This document shows positions 36,607 through 45,475 of a stretch of 64,000 nt of DNA, in pieces; the first letter of the stretch is position 1, and the number at the start of each line of letters is the position of its first letter. The notes below the pieces were generated by a model. That model did no database searches. It had not been told where the DNA came from and worked only from the letters and a program-made list of their open reading frames with translations. Where the stretch lies: contig JBPOJB010000001.1 in assembly GCA_052034005.1 (NCBI GenBank), positions 62,001 through 126,000 of the forward strand. Direction: 5' to 3'. Origin of the DNA: JAAYDI01 sp052034005. Lineage in GTDB: Bacteria; Planctomycetota; Planctomycetia; Pirellulales; Pirellulaceae. The position numbers and the translations under genes are program-made.

Positions 36607-39492
36607 GTGAAACGACACATCATCCGCCTGTTTTTGGGGATCATCCTTCTGGCGCCCGTGGCCGGCGCTGCGCAGTCGCCGGCTCTGGTGTTCGACGCGG
36701 ACCCTCAGTTTCGTTTTCGGTTCGGCGGGGTCGTGGGCCAGCGCGTGGCCGCCAACACCAGCGATTGGCTCATTCGCATGCCGGCCGCGGACCCGGGCCT
36801 GCTGGCCATGTTTGAACTGCGCGACCGGCAACCGACTCCGAACCTCGTGCCCTGGGCCGGCGAGTTCGTCGGGAAGTACCTGATCTCGGCCATCCAGGCG
36901 ACCCGGCTGGACAACGACCCCAAGCTCCTGACCACGGTGAGCACGGTGATCCGGGAGCTGCTGCGCCGCCAGGCCGAGGACGGGTATCTCGGCCCGTTTC
37001 CCCAGGCGGACCGGCTGCTCAAGAACTGGGACCTTTGGGGGCACTACCATGTGATGCTGGCGCTCTTGATGTGGCACGAGCAGACCGGTGACGCCGCATC
37101 CCTGCAGGCCTGCCGCAAAGCGGCCGATCTTGTGTGTGCGACCTATCTGGACACGGGGCGACGCCCGCGCGAGGCCGGCTCGAGCGAGATGAACCTGGCC
37201 ATCATCCATGCGCTGGGCCGACTGTATCGCACGACCCGGGAAGAGCGCTATTTGCGCATGATGCGCGTCATTGAGGAGGATTGGGAGCTGGAGGGTGACT
37301 ATCTGCGCACCGCCCTGGCGGGCCTGGAGTTCTATCAGACACCGAAGCCGCGATGGGAAAGCCTGCCGGACTTGCAAGGATTGCTCGAGCTGTACCTGAT
37401 CACCGGCGACGACCGTTACCGCACGGCGTTGCTGCACCATTGGGACAGCATCCGGCGGCTGGACCGGCGGAACACCGGCGGGTTCTCTTCCGGCGAGCAG
37501 GCGACCGGCACGCCGTATGAACCGACCGCGATCGAGACCTGTTGCACGATCGCGTGGATGGCGTTGACGGTGGACGTGCTGCGCCTGACGGGCAACCCCG
37601 CGGCGGCGGACGAACTCGAGCTGTCGACCTTCAACGGGATGCTTGGCGCACAGCACCCCTCGGGGAGCTGGTGGACCTACAGCACGCCGATGGACGGCGT
37701 GCGTGAAGCGTCGCACCACACGATTGTGTTCCAGTCGCGTGCCGGGACGCCGGATCTGAACTGCTGCAGCGTGAACGGGCCGCGGGGGATCGGCATGCTT
37801 TCAGAGTGGGCGGTGATGCGCGCGCCGGACGGATTGGCGGTCAACTACTACGGGCCGCAGGAGGCGCATGTCCAGCTGGCCGACGGCACCCCCGTGACGC
37901 TGCGGCAAGAGACGCGGTATCCGCTGGACGGTACGGTCAAGGTCCAGGTCCAGTTGCGCGAGCCGCGCGAATTCACGCTGCATCTGCGGATCCCCGCCTG
38001 GTCGGCGACGACGGGCGTGCGATGGGCCGGGTCGTCCTCCGCGCAGAGGTCGGCGCGCGCGGGCCACCAGCCGAGCGCGTCCGGGCCAACCGCCGCGGAG
38101 GCAGGCGCCGCGACCACGGCTCTGGCGGCCGAGCCGGGCACTTATCTGCCGCTGCGTCGCCGCTGGGCATCCGGGGACCTGGTCGAGCTGCAATTCGACA
38201 TGTCGTTGCGTTACGAGTCGGGTGGCGGCGAGATGGCGGGTCGGATGAGCGTCTACCGTGGGCCGCTGCTGCTGGCCTACGATCTGGGGCTCAACGAGAA
38301 CGGCCCGCCGGAGCCCGCGCCCTGCGCGCCCTCCGACCTGGCGAACGCCCGCTTCTCGTTCCCCGCGGCCGCCCCGGAGCAGACGCGCGTCGGCTGTTAT
38401 CTGCCCTGGTTGATCGCCGACGTGCCGCGGGGAGACGGTTCAGTGTTGCGGCTGTGCGACTTCGCGTCGGCCGGCGCGCGGGGCACCCGATACGTGTCCT
38501 GGCTGCCAGCCGAAGCGATCGCGCCTCCCCCGCCGCACCCGGAGTACCCTGACAACAATGCGACCGTCCCGCCCGGCCGCCTGCTGTTCCGCATGCGTCG
38601 TGCGACGCTCACGTCGGCCGACCAGCGCATCCGGGTGCAGGTCTCGGCCAACCCGGACATGCGCGATCCGGTCCTCGATGTGCCGTGCGAGCCGGCGCGC
38701 TCGCTCGTGATCGCGGACACGCACGCGCGTGTCCTCCAGGCGCAGGTGGCGTATTTCTGGCGGCTGGTGGCGGAGAATCCCTGGGGCCGCACATCCAGTC
38801 CGGCGCCGCCGCGACAATTCATGATCGATCCCGCGCTGCCGCCGCTGACGGACGAGGCGATCGCGCAATATGGTGAGAATGCCGCCGGGGTCGTGGTGCA
38901 AGCCGATTTGCACGGCGCGCCCGAGCCGGCGTACGGCAGGCTGGGCTCGGCCAGCGGCTGGGCGCCCGGACCCGGTCCGCAGGGCGCGCCGGACGAGTCG
39001 GTGGAACTGGACGGCAGCGACGGCCTGCTGGTCTATCCGCTGCGCGCGTTTCCCGAGTCCGAGTATACGGTCGCGTTGCGCTGTTCGGTGCAGCGTGTGA
39101 GCGGCGCGCTCGGCCAGGTGTTGAGCGCCTGGTGCCACGGCATGGACGACCCGCTGCGGATCTGCGTGCATGACGGGAAGCTCTATGCGCGCGTCGAGGC
39201 GGGCATGGCCTATTCGACCCGTGGCGTTCCGATCGAGCAGGACGTGTGGTACGACCTGTGCGTGGTCAAGCGGTCGAGCGAGCTGACCCTGTTCGTCGAT
39301 GGCCGACCGGTGGAGACGATCCAGGTGCCGGCGGTCGTCTTGTCGGCTGCGCGCGATGTGGCTTTGGGCGGCAACCCACACTATGCAGGCGGGCGGGAGA
39401 ACCTGCCGTGTCGCATCGCGGATTTCGTACTGCAGGTTCGCCCCTGGTCGCCCGAGGAGGTGGCCCAGTGGCACGAGAATCGCGCGAAATAG
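36607..39492 (+). CDS. GH127-like glycoside hydrolase fused to a LamG-like domain
   Basis: A 961-residue secreted enzyme (signal RHIIRLFLGIILLAPVAGAAQ). The N-terminal half is a beta-L-arabinofuranosidase-type (GH127) alpha/alpha barrel, with ETCCTIAWM (acid Glu310 and Cys312/313) and LNCCSVNGPRGIG (Cys386/387) as the zinc-cysteine catalytic set. After a beta-sandwich (FTLHLRIPAWS), a low-complexity insert and a fibronectin-like part, residues about 770-955 look like a laminin-G/ConA-type binding domain. It starts at GTG 36607 with AAGGGGA upstream. It probably removes L-arabinofuranose-type units from plant or algal glycans. Confidence 0.87.
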   Translation: MKRHIIRLFLGIILLAPVAGAAQSPALVFDADPQFRFRFGGVVGQRVAANTSDWLIRMPAADPGLLAMFELRDRQPTPNLVPWAGEFVGKYLISAIQATRLDNDPKLLTTVSTVIRELLRRQAEDGYLGPFPQADRLLKNWDLWGHYHVMLALLMWHEQTGDAASLQACRKAADLVCATYLDTGRRPREAGSSEMNLAIIHALGRLYRTTREERYLRMMRVIEEDWELEGDYLRTALAGLEFYQTPKPRWESLPDLQGLLELYLITGDDRYRTALLHHWDSIRRLDRRNTGGFSSGEQATGTPYEPTAIETCCTIAWMALTVDVLRLTGNPAAADELELSTFNGMLGAQHPSGSWWTYSTPMDGVREASHHTIVFQSRAGTPDLNCCSVNGPRGIGMLSEWAVMRAPDGLAVNYYGPQEAHVQLADGTPVTLRQETRYPLDGTVKVQVQLREPREFTLHLRIPAWSATTGVRWAGSSSAQRSARAGHQPSASGPTAAEAGAATTALAAEPGTYLPLRRRWASGDLVELQFDMSLRYESGGGEMAGRMSVYRGPLLLAYDLGLNENGPPEPAPCAPSDLANARFSFPAAAPEQTRVGCYLPWLIADVPRGDGSVLRLCDFASAGARGTRYVSWLPAEAIAPPPPHPEYPDNNATVPPGRLLFRMRRATLTSADQRIRVQVSANPDMRDPVLDVPCEPARSLVIADTHARVLQAQVAYFWRLVAENPWGRTSSPAPPRQFMIDPALPPLTDEAIAQYGENAAGVVVQADLHGAPEPAYGRLGSASGWAPGPGPQGAPDESVELDGSDGLLVYPLRAFPESEYTVALRCSVQRVSGALGQVLSAWCHGMDDPLRICVHDGKLYARVEAGMAYSTRGVPIEQDVWYDLCVVKRSSELTLFVDGRPVETIQVPAVVLSAARDVALGGNPHYAGGRENLPCRIADFVLQVRPWSPEEVAQWHENRAK

Positions 39493-39565
39493 CCCGGGTG
39501 CGGCGTGCGCGCGGCCGTGCCCGGCAAGGGGGCGGATGGCTCGGCTTGCAAGCCTTCATCTAACC

Positions 39566-39586
39566 CGGAACCACAACCGGCAACCG
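39566..39586. repeat. Heptamer short repeat
   Basis: A 7-base period (consensus near CAACCGG, with GGAACCA first) is repeated three times in the 223-base spacer before the DUF6786 gene, some 130 bases upstream of its ATG. Confidence 0.4.
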
Positions 39587-39715
39587 GCATGATTGACCGT
39601 GCCTGGCGCGCGCGATATTCTGGACAACCTGTAGCAGGATCACGCCGCTGTCCCGATGGACCGGGGCAATTCAACTTTCTGTATTACTCTTTTTGCGAGC
39701 CTGAGCCGTAGCGCC

Positions 39716-40936
39716 ATGAAACTGAACCTCCTCACCGCGACCATTGTCTTGCTGGCTTCCCTGTCGGCTTCCCACCGCGGCGCGCGCGCCGCCGATTTCG
39801 GCGAGGATGTCGCGTTCCTGAAGCAATACACCGAAGTGATCGTCCTGAGCGACAGCCGAGGCGAGGCGAAGGTGGCGCTGTCGCCCGCGTGGCAAGGGCG
39901 CGTCATGACGAGCACCGCGGGCGGCGATGCCGGCCTGAGCTTCGGCTGGATCAACCGCGAGTTGATCGCATCCAAGGAGATCCTGCCCCACATCAACGTG
40001 TTCGGCGGAGAGGATCGGTTCTGGATGGGGCCGGAGGGCGGGCAGTTCTCGATCTTCTTCGCCCCGGGCGCCCGATTCGAACTCGCCGACTGGCAGACTC
40101 CGGCGGTGATCGACACCGAGCCGTTCGATGTCGTGAGCAGGTCGCGCGACCGGGCCTCGTTCGCCAAGCGGTGCGAGCTGACCAACTATTCCGGCACGAC
40201 GTTCGACGTCGGGGTGACGCGCGAAGTGCGCCTGCTGGGCACCGCCGCCGCCTGGAGACACCTGGGCGTGCCGCCGGCGACGGGTGTCAGCCTCGTCGCG
40301 TTCGAATCGTATAACGAGATCACGAACGTGGGCCGGCATGCCTGGCAGAAGGAAACCGGGCTGCTTTCGATCTGGATCCTCGGCATGTTCAACCCGTCGC
40401 CCTCGACCACGATCGTGGTGCCCATCCAGGACGGTCCGGAGTCGGAGCTGGGCGTGAAAGTCACTGCGGATTACTTCGGCCCGATCCCGCCGGAACGCCT
40501 GGTGGTCAAGGAGAACGTGATCTACTTCTCCGCGGACGGCAAGTACCGCAGCAAGATTGGAATCAGCCCGCGGCGGAGCAAGGCGGTGCTGGGGAGCTAC
40601 GACGCCGAGAACCGGGTGCTGACGGTCGTTCAGTTCAGCCAGCCCGAGGGTGTGACGGACTACGTCAACTCGCTCTGGAAGCTGCAGGACAACCCGTACG
40701 AGGGCGATGCGGCCAACAGCTACAATGACGGGCCACCGGAGCCGGGCAAGAAACCGCTCGGACCGTTCTTTGAACTGGAATCGTCGTCGCCCGCCGCCGC
40801 CTTGGCGCCGTACGAGAGCCTGGCGCACGTGCATCGTACCATTCATCTGATTGGACCAGAGAACGAACTGGACGCGGTCGCCCGCGCCACGCTGGGCGTG
40901 TCCTTGGGCGAGATCACCGGCGCGTTGGAGCCGTGA
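39716..40936 (+). CDS. Exported DUF6786 family protein
   Basis: A 406-residue protein with a signal peptide (LTATIVLLASLSASHRGARA). It opens with DFGEDVAFLKQYTEVIVLSDSRGEAKVALSPAWQGRVMTST and contains NVFGGEDRFWMGPEGGQFSIFF, a sequence pattern I associate with DUF6786. The beta-sandwich look recalls galactose-mutarotase-like folds. No catalytic residues can be named. Its position directly before a FucP-like transporter and after the GH127 enzyme suggests carbohydrate binding or epimerisation. A longer version starting at 39656 is not used, as it would start before the signal peptide. Confidence 0.8.
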   Translation: MKLNLLTATIVLLASLSASHRGARAADFGEDVAFLKQYTEVIVLSDSRGEAKVALSPAWQGRVMTSTAGGDAGLSFGWINRELIASKEILPHINVFGGEDRFWMGPEGGQFSIFFAPGARFELADWQTPAVIDTEPFDVVSRSRDRASFAKRCELTNYSGTTFDVGVTREVRLLGTAAAWRHLGVPPATGVSLVAFESYNEITNVGRHAWQKETGLLSIWILGMFNPSPSTTIVVPIQDGPESELGVKVTADYFGPIPPERLVVKENVIYFSADGKYRSKIGISPRRSKAVLGSYDAENRVLTVVQFSQPEGVTDYVNSLWKLQDNPYEGDAANSYNDGPPEPGKKPLGPFFELESSSPAAALAPYESLAHVHRTIHLIGPENELDAVARATLGVSLGEITGALEP

Positions 40937-41064
40937 TGGCCGGTGCGCTGGAGCTCCGGGCGCGTCGCCGCCGCGCGCGGCGGCCCAATGCCCGGCCCGG
41001 CCGAGGCGGTCGTGTGGAATCTGGCCCGGTCTGTCAACCACTCAGCTAGAAGCAGAACCCGGAT

Positions 41065-43164
41065 ATGAACGCGAAGAAAGAAAGCATGTTTCTCATGAGC
41101 GACGGGCGGAACGTGATGTTCACGTTCGCGCTGGTCAGCTCATTGTTCCTCCTCTGGGGATTCTGCAACGGCATGATCGATGTGATGGACAAACACTTCC
41201 AGGAGGAGCTGGACCTGACGCTGGCCCAGTCCGCCTGGGTCCAGTTTGCCCACTACCTGGGCTACTTCCTGATGGCGATGCCTGCGGGGTGGCTGGCCGT
41301 GAAGCTGGGCTACAGGGGTGGCATCATCGCCGGCCTGCTGATGGTGGCCGCCGGCGGCTTCTGGTTCATCGGCGCGACGAACATTGCCGAGTTCTGGGCG
41401 TTCCTGCTGGGCGTGTGCGTGATCGCCGCCGGCCTGACTTTCCTCGAGACGGTGGCCAACCCGTACACCCTGGTGTTGGGGTCGCCGCGTTATGCGGCCA
41501 CACGCATCAACCTGGCCCAATCCTGCAATGGAATCGGGTGGATCCTCGGCCCGATCGCGGGCGGTTTGTTCTTCTACGGCGTGGATGAAGCGGGGATCAG
41601 CACCGGCGCCGAGACGCTCTGGATCCCGTATGCCAGCGTTGGTGTCGTCGTGCTGGTATTGGCAGTCGTGTTCTTCTTCGCCCCGGTGCCGGACATCAAG
41701 GCCGAGGATGATTACGGCTTGAACAAAGAGGACGAGTCGGCGGAGGGGTCGATCCTGGTCGACCGCAAGGTATCGCGCGTGCCCGTCTATGTGCTGCTGT
41801 GGTTCAACGCGATCGTACTGGTCAGCGTGTTCGGCCTGATCGCCTGGCTGATCCTCAACGAGTTGGATGCGCGGATCGCCACGTTGCGGCTGGGCGAGCG
41901 CCTGACGGAGTTCGCCAACCGCATCCCGCACCCGACGGGTTTGACGATCGATGCCGAGAACTCGCTGGTGATCGTGGTGGCGGCCGCCTGTGTGGCGGCC
42001 AGCCTCCTGCTGGCCGTGGCGCTCCTGTTCGTGGCGATGCGCATCTCGCACCACAGCATTTGGGCGCGCCCGCATTTCTCGGGAGCCGTCTTCGCCCAGT
42101 TCTGCTATGTCGCCGCGCAGGCCGGGATCTTCAGCTTCATCATCAACTACATGGTCTGGGAAGTGCCTCCACTGCCCGCCGCCTGGCAACGGCTGCTCGC
42201 CGGCCAGCCGGCCGCCGTGCAGGCCGAGACGACGCCGGCGGACGGCCAGAGCGGGCAGCGATCCAAGGGAGCGGCCAAGGAGTCGTTGATCGAGGTGAAG
42301 ACGCGTCTCGACAAGGACGACATTAATCACCTGCCGGACCTGGTCAAGCGGCTCGAGGCGCAGGCGGATCCCGTTTCCGCGTTCATCTACCAGGAACTCT
42401 CTAAAGACACTCTGCGTGCCATGAAGGAACACGCGGAGACAGATTATGCGCTGCGTTTCCATCTGGCTCGGGACTTGGACGACATCGTCGCGCGAGACAC
42501 CCGTTCGGCCAAGAAGAAGAAGCCGTCGCTTTACGACGCGGAACGGTTCCAGTCGATCCCGCTTGCGGAGAAGACGCGCGAACTGATCGCCCAGGACCCG
42601 AAGGGCGTCGATCGCCGCCGGCTCAATCGTCTGCTGCTGGCGGATACCTTTCCCGAGCAGCTTCCTTTCCATGACGGGATTCTGTGCTTCAGCAACCGTG
42701 CCGCGAGCTTCCTGGCTACGCTCGGCTTCGTCTGCTTCCTGACCGGGCGGTTCACCGGCGCCGGCCTGCTGCGGAAGGTCTCGGCCCACAAGATCGTCGG
42801 CTTCTACGGCCTGCTGAACGTCCTGATGTGCTTCCTGGTCTTCTCCAAGATGGGCTGGCTGTCGGTCATCTGTGTCTTCCTGAGCTACTTCTTCATGTCC
42901 ATCATGTTCCCCACGATCTTCGCGCTCGGGATATTCGGGTTGGGAGAGCGGGCCAAGGCGGCTTCCGCCTACATCGTGATGGCCATCATGGGAGGCGCGA
43001 TGTTGCCCAAGGTGATGGGCGCGGTCGCCGACCGGTACGATATGTCGCGCGGTTTCATCGTGCCCCTGTTCTGCTTCGTCGTCATCGCGATCTACGGCTA
43101 CGGCTGGCCGCTGCTGAGCAAGGCCAAGTCGCTGCATGGCCTCAAGCCGGGCGGCGGGCATTAG
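41065..43164 (+). CDS. FucP-like sugar MFS transporter with large insertions
   Basis: A 699-residue protein, well above the ~430 usual for the FHS/fucose-permease group. The first six helices (residues 15-205) carry the group hallmark LETVANPYTLVLGSP. Two extra hydrophobic stretches follow near 240-265 and 300-327, then the seventh helix (337-363), and then a hydrophilic insertion of about 180 residues (364-545, rich in Lys, Asp and Glu). Five more helices and a short tail close it. Transport would be proton-coupled uptake of a sugar such as L-fucose, by family. The insertion could act as a regulatory or binding domain. It is preceded by DUF6786. Confidence 0.87.
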   Translation: MNAKKESMFLMSDGRNVMFTFALVSSLFLLWGFCNGMIDVMDKHFQEELDLTLAQSAWVQFAHYLGYFLMAMPAGWLAVKLGYRGGIIAGLLMVAAGGFWFIGATNIAEFWAFLLGVCVIAAGLTFLETVANPYTLVLGSPRYAATRINLAQSCNGIGWILGPIAGGLFFYGVDEAGISTGAETLWIPYASVGVVVLVLAVVFFFAPVPDIKAEDDYGLNKEDESAEGSILVDRKVSRVPVYVLLWFNAIVLVSVFGLIAWLILNELDARIATLRLGERLTEFANRIPHPTGLTIDAENSLVIVVAAACVAASLLLAVALLFVAMRISHHSIWARPHFSGAVFAQFCYVAAQAGIFSFIINYMVWEVPPLPAAWQRLLAGQPAAVQAETTPADGQSGQRSKGAAKESLIEVKTRLDKDDINHLPDLVKRLEAQADPVSAFIYQELSKDTLRAMKEHAETDYALRFHLARDLDDIVARDTRSAKKKKPSLYDAERFQSIPLAEKTRELIAQDPKGVDRRRLNRLLLADTFPEQLPFHDGILCFSNRAASFLATLGFVCFLTGRFTGAGLLRKVSAHKIVGFYGLLNVLMCFLVFSKMGWLSVICVFLSYFFMSIMFPTIFALGIFGLGERAKAASAYIVMAIMGGAMLPKVMGAVADRYDMSRGFIVPLFCFVVIAIYGYGWPLLSKAKSLHGLKPGGGH

Positions 43165-43247
43165 CAGCGCCGCCGCCCTGGGACGGGCATCCTATCCACC
43201 ATCGTGGGGCTGGCGTCTTGCTCCGCGCCGGCGCCGCTGCGTCCACC

Positions 43248-45341
43248 TCACGGCTTCGGCACGAGCTGGAGGTAGTCCAACCCGAACATGAACCGCTTCA
43301 CGGCCCGCTCGCTCGGGTTCATGCCGACGATTTCCACGGTGAGCCGATTGGCGCCGGCCGGCAAGGTGAGTTCGCCCAGCCACAGCTTGTCGGTGGCCAC
43401 GCCGTCGTGGAACCGATCGAACTCGCATGGCGGTTCATCGTTGACCGTCAGCTTCACGATGGCGTAGTCGATGGCCTTGGTCAGATTCGCCGCGACCTCG
43501 TAGCGACCCGCCTTCTCGACCGGGAACTCCAGCACCAGCCGATCACCGGCCTTGCCGTCCCTCCACCAGAGCTGCGCTTCGTTGCTCCAGCGGTACTGAG
43601 ACCCCGACTGCCTCTCGAGCGTGCCTCCGGTGACTTCGATCTGTTTCAGGTCCTCGCCCTCCAACGCCCCCTTGACCTGGTAGATCTCCACGATGTCGGT
43701 CCGCTTCATGGCGACCGGGAGCGCGGCGGTCTTCGGGTCCGGCTGCACGTTGCCGACCGCGCCCGGCCGAGCGTACCAGAACGTTGCGGGCGCGAAGTTG
43801 ACGATCGTGTCCGCCCAGTGCCACAGCTCCATGTCGAACTTGAGCGATGAGGTGAATGGGATCGCGTCGAGCGCCCGGTAGCGGCTGTTGACCGAATAGC
43901 CGGCCTTCAGGTTGCCCGCCCCCGTCGGTTGCGCATGGAAGGGCGAGGTGAAGAACTCCGGGCGGCACCACGCATAACCGTAGTAATCCTCGGTTCCGGT
44001 GCCGACGTGGGACGGAAACGTCTCGCCGTCGACGAATACCTTTTCGTCCCCCTCGCCCCACCACGCGTCGGCGCCGTTGAAGATCGTCAACGTGTCGCCC
44101 ACATACACGCCCCGCCCTTGGATTTCGACGTAGTTCACATCATAGGCACCGGCCCCCGGCGCGTGGGCACCTTCCCGGAACGTACGCACCTTCGTCAACT
44201 GGTGCCAGGTGCTGTGGAAGTGCATCGAGCGTTCGTCCCACTCCCAGGGTCCTACGGTGGCCTCTGCTTCCACGACATCGACCGGCTGGTTCGACACGTT
44301 GAGCAGCTTGATCCGGCATTCCTTCTCAAACGGCATGACCCAGTAACAACGCAGGCGTCCATCGTCGGTGACGTCGGTATACCAGGTCCGATAAGGGTGG
44401 GACTGATAGCCGCAGCCGAAAAACGCTTCCACGGGGCACCACACCGCCGGCCGGCCGTCGAACTCGATCGCCAGGATCGTGGACCGCATGGCCTGCGGCA
44501 GGTTGCCGGCGGCGAGTTTGACCGTCAATTGGCGGATGGCGCCGGGCCGATCGATCACCAGCGCCCGGCCCTGTCCGGCGGCCAGGGGCCCGGCGAGATT
44601 CAGCGCGCCTCCGCCGGCCGGCGCGTCGAGGCCGGACGTCAATAGGCGCTCCTGAACGGCAGCCAGCCGGTCCCGGTGCCGCTCCAGCTGCTCCATCGTG
44701 AACGACGTTGCCGGCGTGCCGGGCGCATAGGTGCGGTAGTTGATCTGGTAGTACAGAGCTTCGCCCTGGTAGGCGCCCGCGTCCACCAGCACGTCCGTCT
44801 GGTAGGTCACTTTGCAATGCCGGGCGTAGGGGATCGGCAGATAGAGGTTATGCCCGCGGTGGGCCGGTTCCGTTTGCGGCGAGACGCCCTCGGAGAGCGG
44901 CCCGGTGCACAGCGCGCCCCCGTCGATAATGCTTTCGATCGGGCCCTCGATCACCGGCGTCGGTTGATTGTCCAAGTAGAACCGCAGCGTCCCGTTCGAG
45001 AACGGGCCGCCACCAGGTCCGTGCCAGGTGGCCCAGAACCGCACGATCGCGCCCGGCCCCTCCTCGTCCATCAGCACATACTCCTTGTGCCCATCCCGCT
45101 CGTCGACGCGCACGAAGTGGCTGCGGTCCATGTTCGCAAACCATCCCGGCATGTCGGGAGCCACCGTGGCGCGGTCGTAACTGCTGGCCTGGCGGCATGT
45201 GTAGGCGGGCGCGGGGAACCGCGCCAGGTTGTCCCGATCGATCATTTCGTCCAGCAGTGACGCGAAGTCCACCGTCTGGGCGCTCACCTGGCTCGCCAAC
45301 ACCAGCAAACCAATCCCACCAAACCACAGCGCACGACGCAT
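43248..45341 (-). CDS. Exported DUF2961 protein with C-terminal carbohydrate-binding-like domain
   Basis: A 697-residue secreted protein (signal ALWFGGIGLLVLASQVSAQ). The central part has the DUF2961 features: GAIVRFWATWHGPGGGPFSNGTLRFYLDNQPTPVIEG, CYWVMPFEKECRIKLLN, WWGEGDEKVFVDGETFPSHVGTGTEDYYGYAWCRPEFFTSPFH. The C-terminal 130 residues (GDRLVLEFPVEKAGRYEVAANLTKAIDYAIVKLTVND) look like a carbohydrate-binding module. DUF2961 proteins are known to include fructan-active enzymes; the substrate here is not readable. GAGGAGG lies 7 bases before the ATG at 45341. The extension to 45482 is rejected. Confidence 0.87.
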   Translation of the reverse strand: MRRALWFGGIGLLVLASQVSAQTVDFASLLDEMIDRDNLARFPAPAYTCRQASSYDRATVAPDMPGWFANMDRSHFVRVDERDGHKEYVLMDEEGPGAIVRFWATWHGPGGGPFSNGTLRFYLDNQPTPVIEGPIESIIDGGALCTGPLSEGVSPQTEPAHRGHNLYLPIPYARHCKVTYQTDVLVDAGAYQGEALYYQINYRTYAPGTPATSFTMEQLERHRDRLAAVQERLLTSGLDAPAGGGALNLAGPLAAGQGRALVIDRPGAIRQLTVKLAAGNLPQAMRSTILAIEFDGRPAVWCPVEAFFGCGYQSHPYRTWYTDVTDDGRLRCYWVMPFEKECRIKLLNVSNQPVDVVEAEATVGPWEWDERSMHFHSTWHQLTKVRTFREGAHAPGAGAYDVNYVEIQGRGVYVGDTLTIFNGADAWWGEGDEKVFVDGETFPSHVGTGTEDYYGYAWCRPEFFTSPFHAQPTGAGNLKAGYSVNSRYRALDAIPFTSSLKFDMELWHWADTIVNFAPATFWYARPGAVGNVQPDPKTAALPVAMKRTDIVEIYQVKGALEGEDLKQIEVTGGTLERQSGSQYRWSNEAQLWWRDGKAGDRLVLEFPVEKAGRYEVAANLTKAIDYAIVKLTVNDEPPCEFDRFHDGVATDKLWLGELTLPAGANRLTVEIVGMNPSERAVKRFMFGLDYLQLVPKP

Positions 45342-45373
45342 GGCGAATCCTCCTCGTTCTTGGTTTTCAGCTG

Positions 45374-45394
45374 TTCGTCGTTCGTCTTTCGTCT
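45374..45394. repeat. Heptamer repeat (TTCGTCT)
   Basis: Three 7-base units (TTCGTCG, TTCGTCT, TTCGTCT) run directly, 33 bases upstream of the DUF2961 start; in the mRNA they read AGACGAA. They sit in the 5' leader. Confidence 0.45.
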
Positions 45395-45475
45395 TCCAGG
45401 TTCCGCAGTCCGCAGGCGGCTCGGATGGATGGCGCCCCTCTTGCCTCACGGCGGGGCAGCGCGGCAGCTCCGATC

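Noticed and set aside
41140..43161. A 673-residue minus-strand frame antisense to the FucP-like transporter
   Set aside because: No transmembrane or family pattern; a shadow of the transporter.
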